A stretch of 8,018 bases of DNA from Lentibacillus juripiscarius JCM 12147 (lineage in GTDB: Bacteria; Bacillota; Bacilli; Bacillales_D; Amphibacillaceae): contig BBCA01000088.1 of assembly GCA_001311805.1 (NCBI GenBank), positions 1 through 8,018 on the forward strand, in the 5' to 3' direction. Each line of letters opens with the position of its first letter. Within the stretch, counting starts at the first letter, position 1. Positions 1 to 5,663 of the stretch are shown in pieces. The notes below the pieces were generated by a model. The model saw only the letters and a list, made by a program, of their open reading frames with translations. It did no database searches and was not told where the DNA came from. The position numbers and the translations under genes are program-made.

Positions 1-104
1 TCTCGAGAACCCTTCTCGAGACCTTTTTCCAGTGATTTTCAGAGGCTTTTGGTTTCGAGAGGCCTTCTCAAGACCTTTGCCAATGACTAGGAGGGGTAGT
101 TTGG
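1..104. repeat. Degenerate 52-bp tandem repeat, two units, cut by window edge
   Basis: Units 1-52 and 53-104 align with the same 52-bp spacing. Both carry a CTTCTCRAGACCTTT core (12-26 and 64-78), preceded by TYTCGAGA and followed by CCARTGA. Identity is about three quarters, with one small compensating indel. The first unit begins with a perfect hairpin, CTCGAGAA-CCC-TTCTCGAG at 2-20. The array probably continues to the left of the window. I see no convincing gene: a plus frame is open from base 1 to a TAG at 88-90, but it has no start in view and a 52-bp unit does not preserve frame. A minisatellite or small dispersed intergenic element is likeliest. Confidence 0.6.
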
Positions 105-126
105 ACGATAGAAGCTTTTTCAACCA

Positions 127-164
127 AAAAACGCTTGGTCCACAATAGCCAACCAAGCGTTTTT
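127..164. terminator. Bidirectional rho-independent terminator
   Basis: The stem ACGCTTGGT (131-139) pairs perfectly with ACCAAGCGT (152-160) around a 12-base loop. It is flanked by A5 on the left and T5 on the right, so it can work on either strand. It lies just downstream of the minus-strand zinc-ribbon gene and probably ends that transcript. Confidence 0.85.
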
Positions 165-177
165 CTGATATGTTATT

Positions 178-387
178 TCACCCGAAGAAAAAGTCAAAAA
201 TATTACTTCCGGCCGAGCTTTTCTTATTGTAAAACTCAGAGTAGCCACAGTTCTTGCATGAGACGACAAGGAACTGGTTGTTTTGCACATCAAACATTTT
301 GGATAGGCCTGTCCCTGACATGGCCACTTCTTTCTGTTCGGCATCCGTGCTTCCACATTTAACACAGCCACGATTATTATCTTCCAT
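178..387 (-). CDS. Small zinc-ribbon protein, DUF2082 type
   Basis: This 69-residue protein has two CxxC pairs (C8-x2-C11 and C44-x2-C47) that should bind one zinc ion. It also has the family segments around FDVQN (32-36) and CGYSEFY (47-53), and a C-terminal IFDFFFG. This pattern matches the DUF2082 family, described as nucleic-acid-binding zinc ribbons. Its actual function is unknown, and nucleic-acid binding is a family label rather than something visible here. I chose the ATG at 385-387 because AAGAGGTG lies six bases upstream; a GTG at 394-396 sits inside that ribosome site. It follows yteA by 92 bp without a clear promoter between them, so it may share that transcript, and a strong hairpin follows it. 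It contains no frameshift. Confidence 0.85.
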   Translation of the reverse strand: MEDNNRGCVKCGSTDAEQKEVAMSGTGLSKMFDVQNNQFLVVSCKNCGYSEFYNKKSSAGSNIFDFFFG

Positions 388-479
388 AATTATCACCTCT
401 TAGGATACTGTACGGATTACAAAGCTATCAGGTTCCATCCGTGCCGCATCTCTTGCAAAAACATGCTAAATTCCATCCT

Positions 480-1142
480 TTATTCCTCTTCATACTGCTG
501 ATGATTCGGGGCTGGTCCTGTGAATTTCCCTTCCTGATCGGCTGCCAGAAAGCTTTCTTCATCCGTAACACTTCCAACATGTTCATCACTGTTGACATAC
601 ATTTCATTATAATGCTCTTGGTCACCATACAAATCAGACGGGGTTTCTGAAGTGCCATACCGGCTCACATCCTGCCATGCGTCTTCAGCATCATAAGCTG
701 TTTGCTCTTCAGGAGTCACTTCATCTGGATTAATGTTCGGACTGAATACACCTTCTTCTATTGGCCGATCATTCATCAGATGATCGTTCTCCGCATGCTC
801 AAAACAACGATCTGCTGTCGGCATTGCCTCCAGCCGCTCAAATGGAATATCCTCACCACATTCTCTGCAAATGCCGTATGTCCCATCTTCAATGGCATGG
901 AGTGCTGCATTTATTTCCTTCAATTCCTGCTCCGCATGTTCGTTGAGAGCAACATCTTTTTGCCGCTCAAACAGCTCAGTCCCCGCGTCGCCCGGATGGT
1001 TATCATAATTGGACAATTCGTCCATTGATTGTTTCGTCAGTTCAAGGGAAGTTCCAAAATGCCCCTGTACTTGGTCGATTAGCTCATTCTGCCGTTCCAA
1101 TAAAGCGTTTTTGCATTGTGCGAGCTGATCTTTTGTCATCAT
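480..1142 (-). CDS. yteA: YteA-family sporulation protein, DksA/TraR-type
   Basis: This 220-residue protein has the YteA architecture. A charged helical N-terminal region (1-90) contains the family segment SNYDNHPGD (45-53), followed by a DksA/TraR-like finger at 92-116 (CREC...CFEH) and an acidic C-terminal tail with the conserved DRPIEE (125-130). DksA relatives usually bind zinc with four cysteines. Here the ligands would be C92, C95, C113 and H116, so the fourth is a histidine. B. subtilis YteA, as I recall it, has lost these residues, so this copy looks less degenerate. Family knowledge suggests a sporulation-associated regulator that may act on RNA polymerase, but the mechanism is not established. 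GGAGG lies nine bases before the ATG at 1140-1142, favouring it over the next ATG. The frame is intact. Confidence 0.88.
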   Translation of the reverse strand: MMTKDQLAQCKNALLERQNELIDQVQGHFGTSLELTKQSMDELSNYDNHPGDAGTELFERQKDVALNEHAEQELKEINAALHAIEDGTYGICRECGEDIPFERLEAMPTADRCFEHAENDHLMNDRPIEEGVFSPNINPDEVTPEEQTAYDAEDAWQDVSRYGTSETPSDLYGDQEHYNEMYVNSDEHVGSVTDEESFLAADQEGKFTGPAPNHQQYEEE

Positions 1143-1209
1143 AGCCGTCAGCCTCCATTCAAAAATGAATCGCTAACCATACTATGTGTCAATGCTAATG
1201 AATGATACG

Positions 1210-1658
1210 TTATCCGCGCTCCCAAATCATGTCAATATGGGGAATTCCATCCTCTAGATAAGACTCGGATATCTTTTTAAATCCAAGTTCTGTATAAAAC
1301 CGCTCTAAATATTCCTGACCCTGGATTTTAATGCGAGGCTCAGCCAGAACCGTGGCCGTGTAGTCTATCGCCTTTCGCATTATTTCCTGGCCATACCCAC
1401 AGCCACGGAATGTTGGATTAACGACAACTCTGCCAATCGATGCCTCCGAATATTTCGTCCCCGCTGGCACAATACGGACGTTGGCTGCAATCTCGTTATT
1501 CACTTTCAAAAAATAATGAACGGACGCCTGGTCATAGTCATCCAGCTCCGGATACGGGCAATCTTGTTCCACCACGAACACTTCCACCCGCAATTTCAAA
1601 ATCGCATACAGTTCTTCATTCGATAATTCGCCAACGTTTTTATGTACCATTCCATCAT
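1210..1658 (-). CDS. ElaA-like GNAT acetyltransferase (frameshift near its start)
   Basis: The protein resembles the ElaA group of GNAT N-acetyltransferases. It has the family's opening LRVEVFVVEQDCPYPELD, the acetyl-CoA loop RGCGYG after IGRVVVNP, and the closing EDGIPHIDM. Its substrate is unknown. The best start is the ATG at 1656-1658, which overlaps the previous gene's restored TGA by 4 bp (ATGA) and has AAAGGGG about seven bases upstream. From there the frame reads MMEWYIK and then breaks at an A5 run (plus 1637-1641). One extra A restores MMEWYIKNVGELSNEELY and a 149-residue protein, the usual ElaA length. As read, the only in-frame ATG (1644-1646) gives MVHKNVGEL and lacks a well-placed ribosome site. 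It is probably the last gene of the methyltransferase operon. Confidence 0.83.
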
Positions 1659-1961
1659 CCGTTCGCCCCTTTGCGTCTGTCGATTTGTTCCTGCACCGCA
1701 AATGCGAGATCGTCGTTGCCAATGCCTGCAATACCTGAATTACTGTTTCATCAGGTATTTCATCTGACTCCTGTTTCGTGACGGTTAATTCCAGCGCTAC
1801 CTGCAACGCCTCATTCTCCCTTTGACCGGGGTAGGCACGTTCATATAACGCTTTTGGATCAAGGTCATGATTGATGCACCACTGTGCATAAACGAGAATC
1901 ATCATTTTTCATCCTGCTGGTAACGTTCAATAATCTGCTTATCTTTTTCACTTTCAGCCAT
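1655..1961 (-). CDS. Uncharacterised small protein, two frameshifts
   Basis: I cannot name this gene. Restoring one A in the A5 run at plus 1905-1909 and one C in CC at plus 1719-1720 gives a single acidic, helical protein of 102 residues. It begins MAESEKDKQIIERYQQDEKM, has LVYAQWCINHDLDP in the middle and ends with LGNDDLAFAVQEQIDRRKG. The restored frame starts at an ATG (1959-1961) that overlaps the methyltransferase stop by 8 bp, with AGGG seven bases upstream. It stops at a TGA overlapping the acetyltransferase ATG by 4 bp. Both junctions look like normal coupled-operon junctions, which supports the reconstruction. There is no signal peptide, membrane segment or known motif. Read literally, the first break leaves a 19-codon ORF and the second fuses the remainder to the acetyltransferase. 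Confidence 0.68.
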
Positions 1962-2651
1962 TGCCTTTCCCTGCCCTTCGCAGCATGAACACCCACATGA
2001 ATGTTAACGCTTGTTTAAGCTCTTCAGGCAGCCCTTTCAGATGATCTGCTGCAACATTTTCTTTGTATACGCCAAACCCATCATCATAGGTGAATCCATA
2101 TTCAGAAGCAAGCTGACGAAACTCCCACGGCATCATGGTATTGCAAATTGACGGTTGACCATGAAGACGAGGATAACTGTTTTTCCGCGGGCCTGCCGTC
2201 GGTCCGAGAATTCCCGCAAACAAGACCCCATCATTTTTCAGCACTCGGGAAAACTCTTGCAGTGCATCGTTCGGTGATTCGGTCCATTCCAAAACATTAA
2301 TCGCCATCAATCCGTCCGCACTACTGGATGGAGCTGGAAGATCACAGGCATCCCCCTGCAAAAATTCAATCCCAGTGTACTGAAGTCCTTCTCGCGCCCG
2401 GCGGATCATTTCACCTGACAAGTCGATGCCGGTTACATCGTATCCGCTTTGATGCAGTTTATACGAGCCATAGCCATCGGCACAGCCAATATCTAATATA
2501 CTGCTGCCTTTTTCAAATGGTGATCAATAAACGGGATAATGTCTTTTCTGCTGCCGTTATTCCACATGTTCCTGCTTCGTTCGTTCCAAAAGTCCACACG
2601 TTCATCCCATTGCGCTTCAGCTTCCCGGTGCCAGCGAAATGATTGACCCAT
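1954..2651 (-). CDS. Class I SAM-dependent methyltransferase (one frameshift)
   Basis: The restored 232-residue protein has a Methyltransf_11-type Rossmann fold. Motif I is ILDIGCADGYGS (52-63), the acidic end of strand 2 is VTGIDLSGEM (73-82), motif II follows GDACDLP (100-106), and the strand-4 region reads MAINVLEW (116-123). The substrate cannot be deduced. The frame breaks at an A5 run (plus 2509-2513). With six A residues HHLKK continues directly as GSSILDIGC; as read, it hits a TAG a few codons later. I chose the ATG at 2649-2651 because a GGGGGG tract lies six bases before it; the longer frame from 2768 runs back across a terminator. It is the first gene of the minus-strand cluster and its stop overlaps the next gene's start by 8 bp. 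Confidence 0.83.
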
Positions 2652-2719
2652 GAAATCCCCCCATTTCAGGTTTTTCTGATGTACCGCATCTAAACCCGCA
2701 TATATAGTTTCAGCATATG

Positions 2720-2757
2720 AAAAAAGGTTTATCTCACGCGTGAGATAAACCTTTTTT
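2720..2757. terminator. Perfect 38-bp palindromic terminator after csp copy 1
   Basis: A6-GGTTTATCTCACG is followed immediately by its exact reverse complement CGTGAGATAAACC-T6. There is no mismatch, so the loop must form from the central CG-rich bases. It lies 55 bp beyond the stop of the minus-strand cold-shock gene and just upstream of the methyltransferase gene, separating the two. The flanking A and T runs let it work on either strand. A degenerate relative follows csp copy 2. Confidence 0.9.
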
Positions 2758-2812
2758 AAGGAAAACATCTATAGTGGGCGTCCGATAAGCCATTGCTTAA
2801 AGACGCACCTTA

Positions 2813-3013
2813 TTATAGACGAGTTACGTTAGCTGCTTGTGGGCCACGATTTCCTTCAACGATTTCGAATTCAACGTTTTCGCCATCTTCAAGAGTCTTG
2901 AAGCCTTCTGCGTTGATTGCAGAGAAATGTACGAATACATCGTCTCCTTCTTCACGCTCGATAAAACCGAAACCTTTTTCTGCGTTAAACCATTTTACTG
3001 TACCGTTCAACAT
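2813..3013 (-). CDS. Cold-shock protein, CspB/CspC type (copy 1, intact)
   Basis: This 66-residue single cold-shock domain is a five-stranded OB fold that binds single-stranded RNA and DNA in the cytoplasm. It has RNP1 KGFGFI (13-18), RNP2 VFVHF (26-30), the opening [12 protein letters not shown] and the closing [13 protein letters not shown]. Family knowledge says such proteins act as RNA chaperones that melt structures in mRNA at low temperature. The ATG at 3011-3013 has a consensus AAGGAGG nine bases upstream; a longer frame to 3061 runs back into the leader and is not real. The gene has its own promoter, a leader of about 110 bases and a terminator. A closely similar module lies immediately upstream at 3312-3706. 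B. subtilis has three such paralogues, so I do not assign a letter. Confidence 0.95.
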   Translation of the reverse strand: MLNGTVKWFNAEKGFGFIEREEGDDVFVHFSAINAEGFKTLEDGENVEFEIVEGNRGPQAANVTRL

Positions 3014-3125
3014 AGTAAACGACCTCCTTAAACAATATGATGCGCAAAGTAATTGAACCATAGATACTTTTACACCACTTGTAAAAGAGATCGTAAAGTA
3101 TTACTAATTTCAATTTCATTTGCTA
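3014..3125 (-). promoter_or_regulatory. Long 5' leader of csp copy 1 with conserved hairpin
   Basis: About 110 untranslated bases separate the promoter from the ATG. The centre holds a perfect hairpin (plus CTTTTACA 3067-3074, loop CCACT, TGTAAAAG 3080-3087). Blocks matching GCAAAGTAATTGAACCATA and GATCGTAAAGTATTACT recur almost unchanged in the leader of copy 2. Long structured leaders that control mRNA stability and translation are typical of bacterial cold-shock genes. Thermoregulation here is inferred from that and from the conservation between copies. Confidence 0.6.
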
Positions 3126-3131
3126 ACGCTA

Positions 3132-3159
3132 AGTATACGTTATTATATAAAAATTGCAA
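3132..3159 (-). promoter_or_regulatory. Sigma-A promoter of csp copy 1
   Basis: Minus-strand -35 TTGCAA (3154-3159) and -10 TATACT (3132-3137) are 16 bases apart, with an AT-rich spacer. The same TATACT, with TTGCAT at 17 bases, stands at the matching place before copy 2. The stretch from 3160 to 3311 between the two modules shows no gene or clear signal. Confidence 0.75.
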
Positions 3160-3311
3160 CCCCTGAGCTCAAGTAGTATTTATTCATACTGAGCCGTCTC
3201 CAATACACACAATATCACAGTACGATGACAGAGGATGAAATTTATTTTCCCAACAATGACGTAAAGGATTGACTTCAATGATCTAAATATGACACGCAAT
3301 CTTTCCTAAAT

Positions 3312-3347
3312 AAAAAAAGCTTACCTCACAAAGAGATAAACCTTTTT
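3312..3347 (-). terminator. Terminator of csp copy 2, degenerate relative of 2720-2757
   Basis: On the minus strand, AAAAAGGTTTATCTC pairs with GAGGTAAGCTTTTT around a short loop, with G-T wobbles and one bulge, followed by a T7 run. Its sequence aligns with the perfect terminator of copy 1. It lies 13 bases beyond the copy 2 stop, against 55 in copy 1, so the duplicated modules differ by an indel of about 43 bp here. Confidence 0.7.
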
Positions 3348-3360
3348 ATATCATAATCGA

Positions 3361-3561
3361 TTATGCAACTGTAACATTAGCCGCTTGTGGTCCGCGGTTG
3401 CCTTCAACGATTTCGAATTCACGTTTTGACCATCTTCAAGCGTTTTTGAAGCCTTCCTGGTTGATTGCTGAGAAGTGAACGAATACGTCGTCTCCCTCTT
3501 CGCGCTCAATGAAACCAAAGCCTTTTTCAGCGTTGAACCATTTTACTGTACCAGTCATCAT
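3361..3561 (-). CDS. Cold-shock protein (copy 2), two compensating frameshifts
   Basis: Corrected, this is a 66-residue cold-shock domain close to copy 1. It opens [20 protein letters not shown], has RNP2 VFVHF, and ends [11 protein letters not shown]. The ATG at 3559-3561 has AAGGAGG nine bases upstream, as in copy 1. As read, an extra base in T5 at plus 3443-3447 shifts the frame after EGFK and brings a TGA two codons later, leaving about 41 residues with RNP1 and RNP2 but without the last strands. A missing A at plus 3420/3421 then restores the frame up to the TAA at 3361-3363. A +1 and a -1 about 25 bases apart, with conserved codons on both sides and an intact promoter, leader and terminator, favour sequencing error over decay. 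A recent pseudogene is the alternative. Confidence 0.85.
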
Positions 3562-3671
3562 ATTAAACGACCTCCTTATACAAATATGTGCAAAGTAATT
3601 GAACCATAAGCACTTTTACACCACTTGTTAAAGGGATCGTAAAGTATTACTCATTTCAATGTCATTTGCTA
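3562..3671 (-). promoter_or_regulatory. Long 5' leader of csp copy 2
   Basis: This leader of about 110 bases is homologous to the copy 1 leader. The hairpin is kept with one mismatch (CTTTTACA 3613-3620 and TGTTAAAG 3626-3633 on the plus strand, with the same CCACT loop). Shared blocks include GCAAAGTAATTGAACCATA and GATCGTAAAGTATTACT. Conservation outside the coding sequence suggests both modules respond to the same post-transcriptional control. Confidence 0.55.
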
Positions 3672-3677
3672 ATACTT

Positions 3678-3706
3678 AGTATACGCAATTATTCAGAGAA
3701 ATGCAA
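3678..3706 (-). promoter_or_regulatory. Sigma-A promoter of csp copy 2
   Basis: Minus-strand -35 TTGCAT (3701-3706) and -10 TATACT (3678-3683) are separated by 17 bases. It diverges from the trhO promoter about 75 bp away. The bases from 3707 to 3780 between them show no further feature. Confidence 0.75.
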
Positions 3707-3780
3707 GGTTTAACTTGATTTTATTTTTAAAAACGTGGATTCATTTGCGATTAAAAACCAAGCCTGCAGACGAATTCAAT

Positions 3781-3809
3781 TTGAGTAATAAGCAAAACAT
3801 TGATATAAT
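3781..3809 (+). promoter_or_regulatory. Sigma-A promoter of trhO
   Basis: TTGAGT (3781-3786), a 17-base spacer and a perfect TATAAT (3804-3809) precede the trhO start codon by about 75 bases. The spacing and -10 are ideal and no other promoter-like sequence is closer. Confidence 0.75.
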
Positions 3810-3885
3810 AAGCTCCGCAAGATTTAAAATCGAATATCAACCTCGCATTTGTATCTTGCAAATATGAATGACAGGTGGTAATACA

Positions 3886-4869
3886 ATGGAACAGGATAGC
3901 AACTATCAAGTCTTGCTGTACTATAAATTTGTCCCGATTGAAGATCCGGTGGCATTTTCAGAAGAACATCTGGCTTTTTGTCAGGATCTTGGACTCAAAG
4001 GCCGGATTCTCGTGGCTGAGGAAGGGCTAAACGGCACGGTATCCGGAACCGTTGAGCAGACAGAAGCTTATATGGAAGCCATGCACCAGGATTCCCGGTT
4101 TGCGGACATGACATTTAAAGTCGACAAGCACGATGGTCACGCCTTTAAAAAATGCATGTGCGGCATCGTCCGGAAATCGTCAGCCTGAGGATGAACGAGG
4201 ACGAAGCTGTCAGTCCACTAGAAAAGACAGCCAAGTTTCTGTCACCGAAGGAATTTTATGAAACGATGCAGGAAGAAGAGACCGTTATTCTGGACGCGCG
4301 CAATGATTATGAATATGACCTTGGACACTTCCGCGGTGCTATCCGCCCCGATATCGAGACATTCCGCGATTTGCCGGACTGGATCCGCGAAAACAAGGAT
4401 AAATTGGAAGGCAAAAAAAGTGCTCACCTACTGTACAGGTGGCATCCGCTGTGAAAAATTCACCGGCTGGCTGATGGAAGAAGGTATTAAAGACGTCAAT
4501 CAGCTGGACGGCGGCATTGTCACGTATGGCAAAGATCCGGAAGTACAGGGCGAACTATGGGATGGAAAATGCTACGTGTTTGACGAGCGCATTTCTGTAC
4601 CTATTAACCAGAACGAGCATGTTGTCGTCGGCAAAGATTATTTTGACAGCCAACCATGTGAACGCTACGTGAACTGCGCCAACCCGTCATGCAACAAACA
4701 AATCATTTGTTCAGAAGAAAACGAGCACAAATATATGCGCGGCTGTACCCATGAATGCCGGGTAAGCCGAGATAATCTGTATGTCCGAGAGCACAACTTA
4801 TCCCAGGATGAGATTGAGCGCAGACTTGCGATTATCGAGGAAGAAAACCAGACTAAACAAGAAGCATGA
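3886..4869 (+). CDS. trhO: tRNA uridine-34 hydroxylase TrhO, two compensating frameshifts
   Basis: TrhO (older YbfQ/YceA) is a rhodanese-fold enzyme that makes 5-hydroxyuridine at wobble U34 of certain tRNAs using oxygen; in Bacilli this is then methylated to mo5U. The corrected protein has 327 residues. An N-terminal acylphosphatase-like domain holds [12 protein letters not shown] and [17 protein letters not shown]. The rhodanese domain has [20 protein letters not shown] and the active-site loop [11 protein letters not shown] (Cys183), and the C-terminal segment is cysteine-rich ([20 protein letters not shown]). The ATG at 3886-3888 follows AGGTGG by eight bases; an in-frame ATG at 3868 lies upstream of that site. 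One A is missing in A6 at 4147-4152 (should give [12 protein letters not shown]), and one extra in A7 at 4413-4419 (should give [12 protein letters not shown]). The net length is unchanged, so sequencing error is likely. Confidence 0.93.
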
Positions 4870-4880
4870 TAAATAGAGGG

Positions 4881-4912
4881 AAAAGAATCGGCGGTAGCCG
4901 GTTCTTTTTTTT
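4881..4912 (+). terminator. Rho-independent terminator of trhO
   Basis: AAAAGAATCGGC (4881-4892) pairs with GCCGGTTCTTTT (4897-4908) around GGTA, with one G-T wobble, and runs into a T9 tract. It begins 11 bases after the trhO stop codon. Confidence 0.9.
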
Positions 4913-4943
4913 GGTTAAAAACTGCCCTGTACCTCTTTTGAAT

Positions 4944-5048
4944 GTGAACTTTGGCGTTTTTTGGGTGAACTTCAGCGATTTCATTGTGAACTTTAGCATA
5001 TAGCTTGTGAACTTTATCGGATTCACTGTGAACTTCAGCATTTTGGGC
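4944..5048. repeat. Five tandem 21-bp repeats, GTGAACTT core
   Basis: GTGAACTT recurs at exactly 21-bp spacing at 4944, 4965, 4986, 5007 and 5028. It is usually followed by YAGC or a near variant and then a less conserved T-rich part. Because 21 is a multiple of three, every frame is periodic; on the minus strand one frame reads a seven-residue unit KFTxxxL five times. That frame continues through the trhO terminator and into the trhO coding end without a ribosome site, so I treat it as a minisatellite rather than a gene. The array lies between trhO and the peroxidase promoter. Confidence 0.9.
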
Positions 5049-5096
5049 TTCTGCTCATCATACTTCTATATAAGAAGCAAATCGTTGCTTTAATTT

Positions 5097-5126
5097 TTGA
5101 CAACATTCACCTACATTTAGTAATCT
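5097..5126 (+). promoter_or_regulatory. Likely promoter of the peroxidase gene
   Basis: A perfect TTGACA (5097-5102) is followed after 18 bases by TAATCT (5121-5126), about ten bases before AAAAAGGAGG. The -10 is imperfect and the spacing slightly long. A 6-bp inverted repeat, AAGCAA-ATCG-TTGCTT (5075-5090), lies directly upstream of the -35 and could be an operator or a weak terminator. Confidence 0.5.
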
Positions 5127-5149
5127 CTGTAAAAAGGAGGGGATCCACA

Positions 5150-5629
5150 ATTACTGTACATAATTTCCATGCGACAACCATCGACGGAGAGAATGAATCA
5201 CTGGCCGACTATGAAGGCAAGGTTCTTCTCATTGTCAATACAGCCAGTGAATGCGGGTTCACCCCACAGCTGGACGGCCTGCAAAAGCTGTACGATGACT
5301 ATAAGGATAAAGGATTTACAGTACTTGGCTTCCCATGCAATCAGTTTCATCAGCAAGACCCAGGATCAAATGAAGAAATTTCCTCCTTTTGCCAGCAACA
5401 TTACGGCGTGACGTTTCCGATGTTCAGTAAAATTGATGTGAAAGGCAGCAATGCCCACCCGCTGTTTGTTTACCTGACAAAACAGGCAAAAGGCATAGTT
5501 ACGAAACAAATTAAATGGAACTTCACCAAATTTCTTGTCGACCAAAACGGTGGTGTGGTAAAACGTTTCGCGCCACAGACAAAACCGGAAAAATTGAATC
5601 AAGACATTGAACGGCTGCTTCATACATAA
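5150..5629 (+). CDS. Glutathione peroxidase family protein, apparent ATT start
   Basis: This thiol peroxidase of the GPx/BsaA family reduces hydroperoxides, in such bacteria probably with thioredoxin rather than glutathione. It has 159 residues and an unbroken frame. The peroxidatic cysteine C35 is in NTASECGFTPQ, FPCNQF carries C63, FCQQHYGVTFPMF carries C81 (the likely resolving cysteine by analogy with yeast Gpx-type enzymes), and KWNFTKFLVD carries the catalytic Trp and Asn. No in-frame ATG, GTG or TTG exists near the N-terminus; the first is a GTG at 5408, beyond the catalytic cysteine. GGAGG (5136-5140) is nine bases before an ATT at 5150, and reading from it gives the family's usual N-terminus (TVHNFHATTIDGE). 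Either ATT initiates, as in infC, or the base is an ATG misread or mutated. Confidence 0.9.
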   Translation: MTVHNFHATTIDGENESLADYEGKVLLIVNTASECGFTPQLDGLQKLYDDYKDKGFTVLGFPCNQFHQQDPGSNEEISSFCQQHYGVTFPMFSKIDVKGSNAHPLFVYLTKQAKGIVTKQIKWNFTKFLVDQNGGVVKRFAPQTKPEKLNQDIERLLHT

Positions 5630-5661
5630 AGGCTGTCCCAGTGATTCCAGGACAGCCCTTT
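5628..5661. terminator. Convergent bidirectional terminator
   Basis: AAAGGCTGTCC (5628-5638) pairs with GGACAGCCCTTT (5650-5661) around an 11-base loop, with one bulged base. It begins within the peroxidase stop codon and ends 2 bp before the stop of the minus-strand ATPase gene. One hairpin therefore serves both converging transcripts. Confidence 0.85.
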
Positions 5662-5663
5662 AT

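Noticed and set aside
417..476. A 19-codon minus-strand ORF (MEFSMFLQEMRHGWNLIAL) between yteA and the zinc-ribbon gene, with AGAGG near its start
   Set aside because: It is too short to judge, and the apparent ribosome site is the Glu-rich end of yteA. There is no recognisable relative; a leader peptide cannot be excluded.
428..658. Minus-strand frame ending in CKRCGTDG, which looks like part of a zinc ribbon
   Set aside because: Most of it lies over yteA in another frame, and only one CxxC-like pair is present.
702..1028. Plus-strand 108-codon frame opposite yteA, and other antisense frames at 1440-1781 and 2328-2642
   Set aside because: They are shadows of conserved minus-strand genes, with no ribosome sites or recognisable domains.
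1143..1209. TTGACA on the minus strand upstream of yteA as a sigma-A promoter
   Set aside because: At 17 bases the -10 would be TTCATT, which is poor; a sporulation sigma-factor promoter or read-through is as likely.
1210..1905. A novel two-domain acetyltransferase
   Set aside because: It is better explained as two overlapping genes joined by single-base errors.
2493..2768. Longer N-terminus for the methyltransferase from an ATG at 2768
   Set aside because: The extra 39 residues would be encoded across the csp terminator palindrome, and the ribosome site favours the ATG at 2651.
4853..5041. A 62-codon minus-strand frame with five KFTxxxL units
   Set aside because: It is produced by the 21-bp repeat, has no ribosome site, and runs back through the trhO terminator into trhO coding sequence.
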